From Apostichopus japonicus (lineage: Eukaryota > Echinodermata > Holothuroidea > Aspidochirotida > Stichopodidae): DNA of 64,000 nucleotides. The translations under genes were made by a program, and so were the position numbers. Where the stretch lies: the NCBI RefSeq assembly GCF_037975245.1, contig NC_092562.1, positions 4,644,001-4,708,000 on the forward strand, given 5' to 3'. Below are positions 1 through 10,800 of this stretch, piece after piece (positions within the stretch are counted from its first letter, which is position 1; each line of letters begins with the position of its first letter). The notes under the pieces are model-generated. The model was given only the letters and a program-made list of their open reading frames with translations. It did no database searches and had not been told where the DNA came from.

Positions 1-1270
1 TGTAGCCAGAGGGCGGACGGCTTCCACCAAACAGCGGGACAAGGTATCCTCCCAGGCTGCTGAGTGGGGCACTCGAAGGAGGAAGAACAGAGATGTCGAA
101 GTACCCAAGAGATCTTGTGTTCTGTTGAGGTACCACTTCAGTGCCCTAATGGGAAACCATACTGTAGTCTGTCCTCGGGGATCAAAGAGAAGGTCTTGAT
201 CTCTGGGATGATGATGTCTCCCGGTAGGAGAGCCCAAACCTGGCTCTAGCGAAGAAGGAGGGGTCGAGAACTATCAGCACCCCACAAACCGTAGGACTGA
301 AGGCACCTTAGTCAAGGCGAGCCGTTGCTGCCTGGCGTGGAGCCGTACGGGAAGCCCCTGATGGAAGGCGGCAACAGCCGAACGAAAGTTTTTGATCGTC
401 TAAACCCTGCCTCCCTTCTTGGAACAGTGGGTAAGGAGTCGGCGATCAAGGTTAGAAAGGCCATGGTAGGCAGAGTCTGTCTCGTTCGGCATACTCCGAA
501 TCTCCGTAGGCAGAAAACGTAAAGTACCAAGGTTGTTCTCACTCTGGCGGCCAAAGTCCTTTCTGTCTAAGGAAACACCAGACAATTTCCAGGCACCTAA
601 TTGTAGGCCCTTGCTGTCCGGGTGAGCCAGCGCCCCGTCTATGGGACAACCGACTGTGGTTTGTCCGGCAGGATCGCTGGCTCGTCCGCTAGGAGCTGGA
701 TAACTTTTGCCCGAACCGGGGTCAGCGGGGCCACTATGATGGCTGACCATGCCAAGAGGGGGAAGATGTAAGCTTCCGGTCCGTTTCGCGACAGGGACCT
801 GGCGTTATGTGGAAGGCCTGCGGGTGGGCCGCCTGAACAAAGATGAGCAGCCCATTGTTGCCCTGTGTCGCAATCAGGTCTATCAGAGGTCTGCTGAACA
901 TGTGGAAAAACCTACTTCATGTTCGTTGCAAAAGGGTCCACTCGTCAGGGTGGAGCTGTCCCTTGGGCAGAGCATCGGCCATCACATTCTCCTTTCTGGC
1001 TATCTGAGAGACTTGTAGGGCCATGCTAGATTCTGTAGCTGTGGTGAGGGTCTCCCTTGCCAGACGGCAATATCTCTCTGACCTGGTGCCACCATGTCTG
1101 TTGACGTAGCTACAGTATGTTACCACCGTCGTGTTGTCTGAGAGGATGGTAGTCAAAAGCCCTGTACCTGGGCGCCGGAGGGCTCCAGAGAGCCCAACCC
1201 TGTGTATCTGCTGCTAAAGAAGTCAAGGACAGCGGCCTGCTTGGTGACCTTGTTAGTGCTTGCAGGACAG
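1..1270 (-). pseudogene. DIRS-like retrotransposon fragment: RNase H then tyrosine recombinase, broken
   Basis: Read on the minus strand, about 1160-917 encodes an RNase H segment with SDNTTVV, HGGTRSERYCRLA and a NVMADAL...GQLHP..WTL end, the pattern of DIRS/Ngaro-type elements. About 200-1 encodes FPIRALKWYLNRTQ and a DTLSRCLVEAVRPLA segment, like the core of the tyrosine recombinase these elements use instead of a DDE integrase. Between them the frame changes and stops interrupt it, so it is a decayed copy. Weak RNase H-like reading continues to about 1270, and no reverse transcriptase follows, so the 5' part is missing. The recombinase end runs off the window at base 1. The class is fairly sure; the family is not. 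Confidence 0.72.
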
Positions 1271-1499
1271 CCGCACTCGCAGTACTGATTCAATACCACA
1301 GTACCGTTGATGACTCCTTCAGTTATCAACCAGTTGCAATCAGAAAACTCTGAAGAAAAGGAATGTCCTGATGATGCTAAGCTGTACCCTGTAGGGAGGT
1401 TTAATGGAGGTTCTTTCCATGCTAAAAAATATTAATCATAATATTGGGGAAAGAAAAGGCGTAGACCTATTGAAAGATAATGATGCCTGAGGCGCCTAA

Positions 1500-1682
1500 C
1501 AATATTACTCCGGTCAACGAAAACCTGTCAAGCATAGAGACAAGTATCTTCTGGATGGGAAGCTGCACTGACAAAAAAGTGCCTTGCCCAAGGAAACAAC
1601 TGAATGATCCGGCCAGGACTCAAACCTGCAAGCCTTAGATCACCAGTCCACTGCCTTCACCACTTGACCACAGTACTCTCTA
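1500..1682 (-). mobile_element. tRNA-derived SINE
   Basis: On the minus strand a tRNA-like head starts near 1682, with an A box (TGGTCAAGTGG) and a B box-like GGTTTGAGTCC near 1627-1617. It is followed by the CCTTGGGCAAGGCACTTTTT block (about 1595-1576) that is common in the body of tRNA-derived SINEs of deuterostome invertebrates. The tail beyond 1500 is not delimited. No proper acceptor stem forms, so it is not a functional tRNA gene. Confidence 0.7.
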
Positions 1683-2023
1683 AAAATGAGTACTGAAGGT
1701 ACAGAATCTCACTCTGCTGAGTGAGTACGGAATCTTAAACAATGCTGCCCTGCTACAAAAAATGAGACTGCGTACTGAATGGATAGTTTGCTTCATCAGA
1801 ATCTTAAACAAAGCTACAATGCTACTGTTTATGTGACTCCTACAATTATATGTATGTATTTAAGAACGTATTTAGGATCATCCTGCAAGTAGGAACATGA
1901 GAAGAAGCCTCACTGGCTTAACCAAGCTGCAAGCTGACTGAAGTCAGTCTCTTACATACAAATTTAACGTCCATGATTATGAAAAGTCAACAACTCTGTA
2001 GCTGGACAACATACATTAATCTT

Positions 2024-2098
2024 GGGGTGGCCTGAATCGGGGACCTTATGAGTGAAAGGCTTTAACCCTGAGCTAACTGAGCTATAGACCTACTCATC
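2024..2098 (-). other. tRNA-like segment (SINE head or tRNA pseudogene)
   Basis: The minus strand reads TATAGCTCAGTTAGCTCAG (A-box-like), an anticodon-arm-like ACTCATA loop (would be CAT), then GGTCCCCGATTCAGGCC (T-arm-like). The first and last seven bases do not pair, so a functional tRNA is unlikely. A second tRNA-derived repeat or an old pseudogene fits better. Confidence 0.45.
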
Positions 2099-2189
2099 AG
2101 AAACAAACTCCCAACAGGGGCTGTGAAGATGGTGAGAGGGTGGGTTTGTAGAAAATCCACCTCATAAATCCCTGGCTGCTTAACGGAGC

Positions 2190-2450
2190 CCGGGGAGTTA
2201 CTCAGCAAACACAAAAGCGTTACTAAGCATGTAGTGTTTTGTTATGACAACGTTATGAGTGGTGTAAGAGGTATGTCACCGAAAACGTTTTCAGGCTCAT
2301 ATTTCAAAACGATTTACGTTAAGACAATAATATAACATTAATACAACATTAATATCTCATAGAAACGTTATGTCGACGTTTTTACCACACCACATTTAAC
2401 GTAATAAACACGTAATAAATGTTATGATAACGTACCCGTTACTCCTCAAA
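2190..2450. repeat. AT-rich block with many AACGTTA/TAACGTT words
   Basis: AACGTT, GTTATGA and their complements recur in both orientations (for example 2240-2262, 2360-2372, 2396-2436). This is the look of a foldback or MITE-type element, but I found no clean terminal repeats or target-site duplication. No coding signal is present. Confidence 0.3.
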
Positions 2451-2860
2451 TCTCTCCATGTCGAGACGTGTCAATTTCGTAGTGTAGTACAGTAGAAGTA
2501 TCCAACTTCCTATTGAAACCACCTAGCGCATAGCCACGACTAGGCTATCAGGTGCTACGAAATGCAACTGTGCTTAAAATGTCGGGAACATCGAACATTA
2601 TTCACGAAGCGCATACTGTATGCTCGGAGCGCGTTAGCGCTTGTACCTTTGTTGGGGTTTTATCCTACCCCTTTTCCAACTTACTACTAACGCGTTTGTC
2701 TTGGAAATTCACCCAAAAAATAGAGAGAGAGGTTTATTCCATGGGATCGCTCACGTAGTCGACAGCTCGTTGCAGCAAACGTTGAGCTTACACGTGTCAA
2801 TCCAGGTGACTGCTTGGCCCCCCTCCTCTCATAACAAATACACAGCGCGGGAATATTGTC

Positions 2861-2948
2861 TTGGCAGTTTGCCAAGACTCTTGGAAGGCTTCGTTTTCCT
2901 GGCACTTTGCCAAGCTTCGAGAACGTTCTCTTCTTGGCAGGTTGCCAA
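2861..2948. promoter_or_regulatory. Cluster of three NFI-like palindromes and a canonical heat-shock element
   Basis: Three copies of the NFI (CTF) full-site pattern TTGGCN5GCCAA are seen: TTGGCAGTTTGCCAA (2861-2875), CTGGCACTTTGCCAA (2899-2913) and TTGGCAGGTTGCCAA (2934-2948). Their spacing is 38 and 35 bp. Between the second and third lies TTCGAGAACGTTC (2916-2928), an exact TTCnnGAAnnTTC heat-shock element inside the palindrome GAGAACGTTCTC. No gene start was found next to it, so it may be a promoter of an unseen gene or of a retrotransposon terminal repeat. The motifs are observed; function is inferred. Confidence 0.4.
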
Positions 2949-3229
2949 GGTACTAAGTAACGAGACTACTAGAATCGCTTCAGTTTGCGCCTTTTAACAT
3001 GCTCTGGAGGGGGTTCCACCAGCGTTTTAAACAACAAAACATAAGCAAGGTTTCAAACCTAGACATATGGCGATGAATTATAATGAGAGAGAAATATAAT
3101 TAGCGAGGAGAATATGACCCATGAATGCACAGGAAATCTATGTCATGTCCTGGTTTCTGCTGGTACTTATTAAACACACATTCGGGATGTGTAATGATAA
3201 ATGGTGTAGCGATTGCAGTGTCTTTCCGC

Positions 3230-4360
3230 AATTGATTCGAACCTGTCGTCGCAGCTCAAGCTGCTAGTTCCGGGGGGCAACACTCCCCTGATGAAAGAGA
3301 CTCTTCCCCCTCTTGGAGGCGGGATTAACTTTGAGGCTGGGGATAAGTATATCTCCGTTTGCCGTGGGAACCTCGCTCCAGCCGGCTTTCCTTTCGGATT
3401 GGGCGTTTGCCCTTACTACCCCGTTCTGGGGGCCCAGCAGTTGTTGATCTCATCGGTTCCCTGCTCCGGGACCGACTCCTGGGATCCGGAGTGGAACCTC
3501 GGTTCCGCACTCCCTGTGAGGTCTCGCTGGACCCGTGGTCTCTCGGAGCCCATCTCTGTGTGCGTACCTAGCCGGGTACCACTCCTCTCGACCCGGACAT
3601 TCTGTCCATTCCGGTCGGAATTTCAAATGGGCTATTTATTGGCCTTGAGCCTTGCCCTTGCCTTCCCCCTTGGTCATAGAATCCGGACGGTGCCGGGACC
3701 TTGGGGGGCAATATCTCTTTCTCCTCTCTCTCTCTCTCTCCTCCGGCCTCTCTCGCCGGACTCGGGCTCCCGGAGCCTATCTCTGTGTGCGTACCACGCC
3801 GGGTACCACTCTCCTCGACCCGGACATTCCGTCCGTTCCGGTCGGAACTTCTAAAGGGCTTTTTATTGGCCTTGAGCCTAGCCTTCCTTGGGTCGGAGGG
3901 GAACGTCTGTTCCGGGCTCCTTCTGAGGTCTCGCCGGACCCTGGCTCTCCGGAGCCCCTCTCTTTGCGCGCACCACAACGGGTGCCGCTCTCTGCGACCC
4001 GGACGGACTGTCCGCTCTGGCCGTCTTTGTCATGGGCTTTTGGTTGGCCTTGAGCCTTGCCCTTGCCCTAGCCCTTGGTGGTACATCCGGACAGCGCCGG
4101 CACCTTGGGTGGCAAAATCTGCATCTCTCTCTCTCTCACATGGGCTTTTGGTTGGCCTTGAGCCTTGCCCTTGCCCTAGCCCTTGGTGGTACATCCGGAC
4201 AGCGCCGGCACCTTGGGTGGCAAATCTCCATCTCTCTCTCTCTCTCTCTTCTCCGGCCCTCTCCTGGCCTCTCTCCATCTCAACTCCCACCAACTCTCTC
4301 ACTTCCTCTTCATCTCCTGTCTCTCCTCCGATTCCCTCCAGGGGAACTGTGGGTTCGGTG
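3230..4360. repeat. GC-rich, pyrimidine-biased tandem array
   Basis: A compound repeat in which ACCCGGACATTC..., TTCCGGTCGGAA, TGTGTGCGTACC and TTGGCCTTGAGCC recur. Unit starts judged by ACCCGGAC are 3591, 3818 and 3997 (spacings 227 and 179). The array ends in an almost exact 108-bp tandem duplication (4032-4139 and 4140-about 4247). CT runs separate units. Open frames of up to 245 codons exist on both strands, but they are a by-product of GC richness and repeat periodicity. I do not call them genes. Confidence 0.7.
4032..4247. repeat. 108-bp direct tandem duplication
   Basis: The block beginning ATGGGCTTTTGGTTGGCC at 4032 repeats at 4140 and is nearly identical until the CT-rich tail. The period is a multiple of three, which keeps one frame open across both copies. 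It is therefore a source of a false hydrophobic ORF. Confidence 0.85.
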
Positions 4361-4619
4361 ATAGATCTAACCTGTCCCGGCCTGCTAGCCAGGTGTCGAT
4401 GTGCTGCCACTGTCTGGTGTGAAAACAAAACAGACTAGACAGAGGTCTCGGGACAGTTCACACATTTAAGGTGGCTTCGAGACATGTCTGAGAAACCCAC
4501 GTTAAGGAGAGACTAACGGCAAATAGTCTAACGTATCAAACGGAACGACTATAAGGAGGAAGTAGGGTGGGAGTATGCTAACAGAGAGTAAAGTTACGTG
4601 ACAAAAACAACGCGCCCCG

Positions 4620-5570
4620 CTAGAGGCTCGCGGCTTACAAGGTACGCTACAATAGTGAAAAACTTCCCACACTTAGAAGCGAACACGTAACCAGAATACA
4701 TGAAGGAAAAGGACGAAGCATGTAAACAAGGGAGAGAACCCCTCTATCCGCGTACAGAGCGGGAAGGGAGGAACAAGGCTACGAGATACGCCCCAAGTGA
4801 AAACTCCCGACACTTAGGAGGTGCACGAGTAGCGAAACCCATGGAGAACATGAAAATATGTACAAATATATGAAGGTTCAAACAAGAACAACAACAACGT
4901 AATCGAACCGCCTAGTATTGGATAGGAGTTCGCGGCTTACAAGATACGTTACAAGGAGAAACACTTCCGACATATGGAAGCAACGTAACTAAACATATAT
5001 GCATCGAAAACTTGTAAAAGGACGAAACATGTATATAAGGGAGAGAACCCCCTAACCGCGAACCAGCGGAGGGGGGAACAAGGCTACGAGGTACACCCCA
5101 AGTCATGAGACTCAGGGCGCGCACGTAGCAACAACTGGAGGAAACATGAAAATATACAACAATATATGAAATCAAGGATACTCCCGTCTTAACATGAAAA
5201 ACAACGAAACGAGCCGACTATCTCGACTAGTTAGGAGATATCGGAACGTGGCTACAACTACGCTACAAAAGTGAAACCCACACTGAAAGCGTAAAAATTA
5301 ACGAAGTACATGAAAGCAAAACATCTTATGCTAAGTAAGAAAAGCTGAAACACATGTACATACGGAAAAACATGCCTATCCGCGTAAACAAGGCGGTATA
5401 GGCAACGCTACAAATTACGCTACAAGGGGAAAACCCACACAAAGGCGTAAGAAGTAACGAAGGTACATGAAACAAGCAAAACATATTATCTTTTAAAGTA
5501 AGAAAAGCTGAAACATGTACATACGAAAATATATGCCTATCCGCGTAAACAAGGCGGTATAGGCAACGAA
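4620..5570. repeat. Diverged tandem array (about 150-160-bp units, dimeric) with a hairpin motif
   Basis: Six related units start near 4625, 4770, 4925, 5074, 5240 and 5400. They share GGCTACAA..TACGCTACAA, a short ACACTTAGAAG-like block and an A-rich tail with repeated ACATG words (ACATGAA, ACATGTA). A CCGC-loop-GCGG hairpin recurs at 4739-4770, 5048-5076, 5374-5403 and 5535-5564; the last two are 161 bp apart. The flanking stem arms differ between copies but mostly remain pairable. The first four units alternate as two about 300-bp dimers, and only alternate units carry the hairpin there. No coding frame is seen. It may be a satellite or the non-coding end of a retroelement. Confidence 0.6.
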
Positions 5571-5742
5571 CGAAGTAGTCTCGCAGAGCTACTACCTGTT
5601 ACCCTAAAAACGTTACGTAAGAAAAAACGAACGCATGGGCGAGAGTGTACACTAAAAACAGCCCCCAAAAACACCCTTCCCTACAAGAAAAGGATACTTA
5701 TCAGGCTGGAAAAGATCCTTGGAAGTGCAGAAGTCCTGATAG

Positions 5743-5961
5743 GAAACTTCTAGAGTATAAATCCAAGGTAATCCGGGCGAATTTCGCGAAAATTTTTCTA
5801 ACTCCGAAAAACACATTGAGACACTTTGTGGGTAGAAAAATGAAGGAAGGCCATTTGGGCCAGTGAGGGTGTACAGTGTTAAAAGATTACCAGGGCATTC
5901 TAGACACGGTAGAATGCGGTGCATAGGTTGTGGGGAGACAGGTAAGTGGGGAACGAAGTAA
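5743..5961. repeat. 219-bp dispersed direct repeat, copy 1
   Basis: It starts GAAACTTCTAGAGTATAA and ends GGTAAGTGGGGAACGAAGTA. It is more than 95 percent identical by eye to 6565-6783, 822 bp downstream. A minus-strand ORF runs through both copies, but substitutions between copies do not favour third codon positions clearly, and I do not call it coding. Confidence 0.85.
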
Positions 5962-6564
5962 GAAGTAAGAGTTACAGAAATGCTATAAAGGATGCCAAAA
6001 TAAAAATTCACCCCCCCCCCCAACTTTCCCTAATTTTACCAATCAAATCTCGTATCAATTAACTAAACAGCTTGCATTTTACCCTCTGATACCTCAAAAC
6101 TGCAAAGTTTCTAAGTGGGTAATGCCCCCTTAACCTCTATAAGGGCCCTGAAGGTTGGCCCCCTTGACGCCATCACATTGATGCCTTTCACATCATGTTG
6201 CCCCAAGAAGGTAGGACACCCACTTTAAAAATTTGGACACCTTCATCCACCATTTCTGCCTCAACACCTGCAGTAGATAGAGTGCATATATACTATGAGG
6301 CAGGTAAGCATGCAAAGGTCTGTACTGATTTACTATGTAGTAGCTGGATTTGCTTTTAAACTCTCACATCAACTAATTTAGACTTACTATTATTACTGTA
6401 CAGGTCTACACAGCCACTGCACAGAACAAAGACAGGTGATTTGTAATTCCCAGAGTTCTCCCGTTATCTGAATTACTTTACATGTATATCTCTAGGATGT
6501 ACTGTAGCACACTGGACTCCCTTGGTATTGGAAATTCCCGATCTTTTTCACGTCTGATTCTTCT

Positions 6565-6783
6565 GAAACTTCTAGAGTATAAATCCAAGGTATTCCGGGC
6601 GAATTTCGCGAAAATATTCCTAACTCCGAAAAACACAGTGAGACACTTTGTGGGTAGAAAAATGAAGGAAGGCCATTAGGGCCAGTGAGGGTGTACAGTG
6701 TTAAAAGATTACCAGGGCATTCTAGACACGGTAGAATGTGGTGCATAGGTTGTGGGGAGACAGGTAAGTGGGGAACGAGGTAA
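6565..6783. repeat. 219-bp dispersed direct repeat, copy 2, bracketed by a 34-bp repeat
   Basis: This is the second copy of the 5743-5961 unit. It is tightly bracketed by a 34-bp direct repeat (TTGGAAATTCCCGATCTTTT...) at 6528-6561 and 6786-6819. The bracket is absent around copy 1. It resembles a minisatellite-like or segmental insertion; no known transposon ends are visible. Confidence 0.8.
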
Positions 6784-6829
6784 ATTTGGAAATTCCCGAT
6801 CTTTTCCCCGTCTGATTCTATCAACCTGA

Positions 6830-7690
6830 TAATTAACTACCTCCCTGACTTTGTTTTTACATAACACCTATTGACTGAGGACGCCCATCTCCAAATGATT
6901 ACAAATTAAATTACTGTAGAAGATATTTCCTTTGCTTAATGCCCATTGACAATTAAAAACAATATATAAGTGGAAGTAGCACCATTAACATGTAAAGCAG
7001 TCCCTTCCACATGACATGTGCATATAAGCTTAAGTCAACACGTGTGTTTTCTTGTCACCGAATCACAATATTTTTGTCGTTGAAAAACAGCTTTCTTAAC
7101 GACCCATAATTGCAACAAAGGAACAATCAAATGAGTGATTAACAATAGGGTGTAAAGTACCTATCAGCATGGTGCAAAGGGGCAACCTTCCTTCTAAAGT
7201 GCATTATTTAAAATTGACTTTCATCAGATCTGCTAATAATTTGACCTATATTGTACTATATTAAGTTTTTTTCCCCACCATGCATGTTTTACATTAAACT
7301 TTGATAAAATGGTGCTTGTGACAGGCCCATAACCACAGTTAGATATTTGGGGGCCCGGGGGATAAGGGGGAGGGGGTGATATCCACCACATGAGGAGTCT
7401 AAGGGGAGGGGTGGTCTGTCTGACTCTGCTTCTTTTATCCATACACATATGTATGGCTACAGTGTGGTTGGGCTATTCTATGAGATCCATGCGTCGTTGT
7501 ACCACAATGCAGTAATGACTCTTGGAGGGTGTTCCGTACTGGGTAGGTGTATTTTAGATCATGTCCTTAGACTCATGAAACTACAGCATAAATGATAAAC
7601 GTTGGAGAAGCCATTTCGATATTTGATTTTTGTGAACAGCAAACCCAAACTGAATAAACAGTCATTTAAACTTAAAGCTGGTTAAGTTTC
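6830..7690. other. Gene-free AT-rich stretch
   Basis: I see no exon-like segment, RNA gene or repeat structure beyond homopolymer and G-rich runs near 7340-7400. Confidence 0.6.
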
Positions 7691-7699
7691 CGTTCTTAC

Positions 7700-7784
7700 T
7701 TTCTCTGTTTGTAGGGTATCTGCGAGGGCTCCCTCTGCGGTAGTAACCATCGGTTGCCATCCACAGTCCCTGATTCGCCGCCAT
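7700..7784 (-). CDS. Candidate first coding exon, unknown product
   Basis: Read on the minus strand, an ATG at 7784 in good context (CACCAGCATGGCGG) opens 28 codons beginning MAANQGLWMATDGYYRRG. They end at a donor-like GAAA|GTAAGA (intron from 7699), leaving phase 1. The segment and its upstream 70 bases are GC-rich and contain CpG, unlike the AT-rich surroundings, which is typical of a 5' exon. I could not find the next exon at lower coordinates and do not recognise the protein. It could equally be a chance ORF within a small GC-rich repeat. Confidence 0.3.
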
Positions 7785-7860
7785 GCTGGTGGTGACTTAC
7801 ACGGAGGGGAGTTCATTAACGGTTGGGTGGAGGCATTAATCGTTTACATCTCTGCACAGA

Positions 7861-10800
7861 AACAAACCCTGTTGAATAGAAAGAAAATAAGGAACAATCC
7901 ATTATGTAATTTTTAATATTCTAATTCTTTTAGTATTAACAACAACTACTATAGGCCTTCACAGGGGGGGGGGGGGGGGACCTAACTGTAAGCTGATTTA
8001 AGCTTAAAAGACCAACATTTATGTTATGTATGTCAGTATATATTTGCATTATTCTGAATGTTAGGATACCAATTCTGTGATTTGTTTGTGTCAACGTCAA
8101 ACACAGAAACAATGTACAGTAGTATAATAGTATTGACACTTGAATTTCAACATACATGAAGCAAAAGGTTTAACAAGTGCTGTAGCTATAGAACACCTTA
8201 ATGAGTGGAAGAAAGAAAATGATGTCAAGTCAAAGGGAGCATCATTTTAGGTGTCAGCACCCTCCCTCCAGCACCCAGTTCTTGTTGTTGTCATTATATA
8301 TCACCAAGAATGCCTTTTGACATTTGAGATTAATACTGTACCTGGGGGCTTTTTTCCAAACAATTTAGATTCAGAGAGAGACCACCAAAGATATAAGATG
8401 TAAATGGATACTGCAGTCATTTTTGCTTTCCTTCCATTTAACCTCTTTACAATGATTCAAAAGCTGGTTATTACAAGTAATCTCAGTTACAATGTATGGG
8501 AATAAATCACTCTTTACTCTCAGACCTCACTGTGCATATATCCATCCCTGTATGTCAGTTCCATATGGTATTTAGTTTGTGGTTGCAGGCACAAAACCTA
8601 TATAAGTATATAATGGATTAAAGCTGGGATAGAGTGGTTAGCTCTAGGCCACAATCTAAGAAGGAGGTTCACCTGTGGCAAGAAACGTTTCAGATTCCAG
8701 CCAGTAACTTGTATAAATTTGTAACATTGTATTTCAGGTTTAGTACAACAGGAGTTTTTAAATAATTTGTTAAAAGTAAAAATATGGAGGGAATACAAAT
8801 TAAGTAATGATGGCTAATGATAGGAGTACATTTAATACTACAAGCTAATCTAGCGACCCCCTCCCCCCCCACCCCCTCACCTCTCTAAAGGTGTATACTT
8901 GTAGAATTCCATAAAAAAAAACTGGGTATTGGTGCCTCACCATTCCACCGTGCACAAACATTGTTTAACAAAAATGAACAGTACAAATAAAATTCCATTA
9001 ACTTTTGTCAGATATTAAATTGTTTAGCTGAAACTTATTGCATAAAATCCATGAGAAATGGGACACATGTTACAGTAATACCAGGCACAGTATGACTTCT
9101 GTAGTAAACCAATATGGAAGCAACACCTTGACAGCAATAATAATATTATGAACAAGCTAAAGGTATAGAACTAATCTGTTCTGAAACTGTTGTGTTTTAA
9201 ACTTTATAGTTAGAACAGTTACTTCCCACTGAGTAAACCTTGATAGAACTTTTACAGAAGAAAGAAAAATACCCAAAAAAACCCAAAAGATACAGTTTGC
9301 GATAAAGGTTTTGTCGTGCTGCGACAGTTAATCTAAATAAGTTTGGTGGTCAGCAATGAAGCGTAAGATTAGCTTTATTCTGGCATATTTAGGCGCCTTA
9401 AAGAGACATGGCACAAAGCATTTAATTCTGTATAGTAACGGTCTGTATTTTTCTACACTATTGGAAAACATTCCCACGATGTGATCAATAATTGTTGAAT
9501 TGTTTAAAGGGAAGAATTACTGAAGGCAAGAATAAAACCCATACACAAGACAGAGAAATAGAACCATATAATCGGTCCATTTTCCCAGTAATGTTCAGTT
9601 TTACTTCGCCAAATTGCTGAGTCGATCCCCGAATTAAGTAGCCGCAACGCTAAGGCACTGTACCATTTTTAGTAGGTTAGACTGACAGGAGAGTGAAGTT
9701 AATATCAAATTCATTTCAAACTGCACAAATTAACAACCTGAGACATAAAGTTCTACATCACCGTTAACAATCTGAACAGACAACAGCATTCCTTATTTGC
9801 TATCATGTTTTGCTTGTTCTTAACTATAACAACAATAGTTATGGACTTTCTCTAAGGTTCTTATATTACAGCAATGCTACACACTTTGAAAGATGCAGAG
9901 TTCCTAACAAAGCAACATCATGAGCTATATCACAGTATTTATAATTATCATTACATTTCAACCCATATACTTTCATATCACAAGTTATACTAAGAAACCA
10001 CCAAATCAAGTGAACACAATCTGCAACCAAGTCAAGGACGATGTATTTCCAGTAATAAAATGATTTGTATGACTCATGGCCAAGAACTTGGGTGATCGAT
10101 TTCTTATAAGACTTAGATATCTACGAATGGTCTGCCTTGGAAGACTAATATGCATAACTGATATCAAGATATACTGTTTGCTGTAATACATATATGTATA
10201 TGAATAATATTCAAATATGAAAGCAAGAAACTCTGTACGTCCACCTTCAAGGGGCAATATCATATGTACGCACAATACTGTACTTTACTTTGATTTTTAA
10301 AGGAAGATATTTATTGCCGATTTGCAAATTGGGTGGGGGGTGGGGGGGTTGGATAGACTCTACCTGTAACAAACAATCAGTGAAAAAGCACAGTCATGAA
10401 TTTAAAGATAAACTCCTGCATACAAACATGGGTGTCAGGCTTCTGAATGGTAGATTTGGATGGATGAGGGCGATGAGGGTCATCTAGGGCCCAGTCACTA
10501 GTTAGGCTAGGGTTTATAGATCGGAGTGCTCATGTATACGGGACGGCAAAGTGCTTTTTACCACCAAACTTTACTGTAGGAGTGTTATAAACATGTATGC
10601 TTCAAGTTCACAGTAATCTATTCATGTTTTTCTTGAATATTGCATGCATCGTCTATAACGTATATAGGTTAGTGATAGTAATAATAAAAAATATGTACCT
10701 TAATTTACAGACATGGAGAGCACCATACACAGTGAAAAAAAACAAAAGGGCTGGTTTTAAAATAAACACATTGCAACTGGGGGCAGTGAACTGATGGGTG

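Noticed and set aside
3213-4438. ORFs of 130-245 codons on both strands
   Set aside because: They lie in a GC-rich tandem array with periods such as 108 bp that keep frames open. The proteins repeat with the DNA and match no domain.
5652-6824. Minus-strand ORFs shared by the two 219-bp repeats
   Set aside because: The similarity comes from the DNA repeat. The differences show no codon-position bias that I can see.
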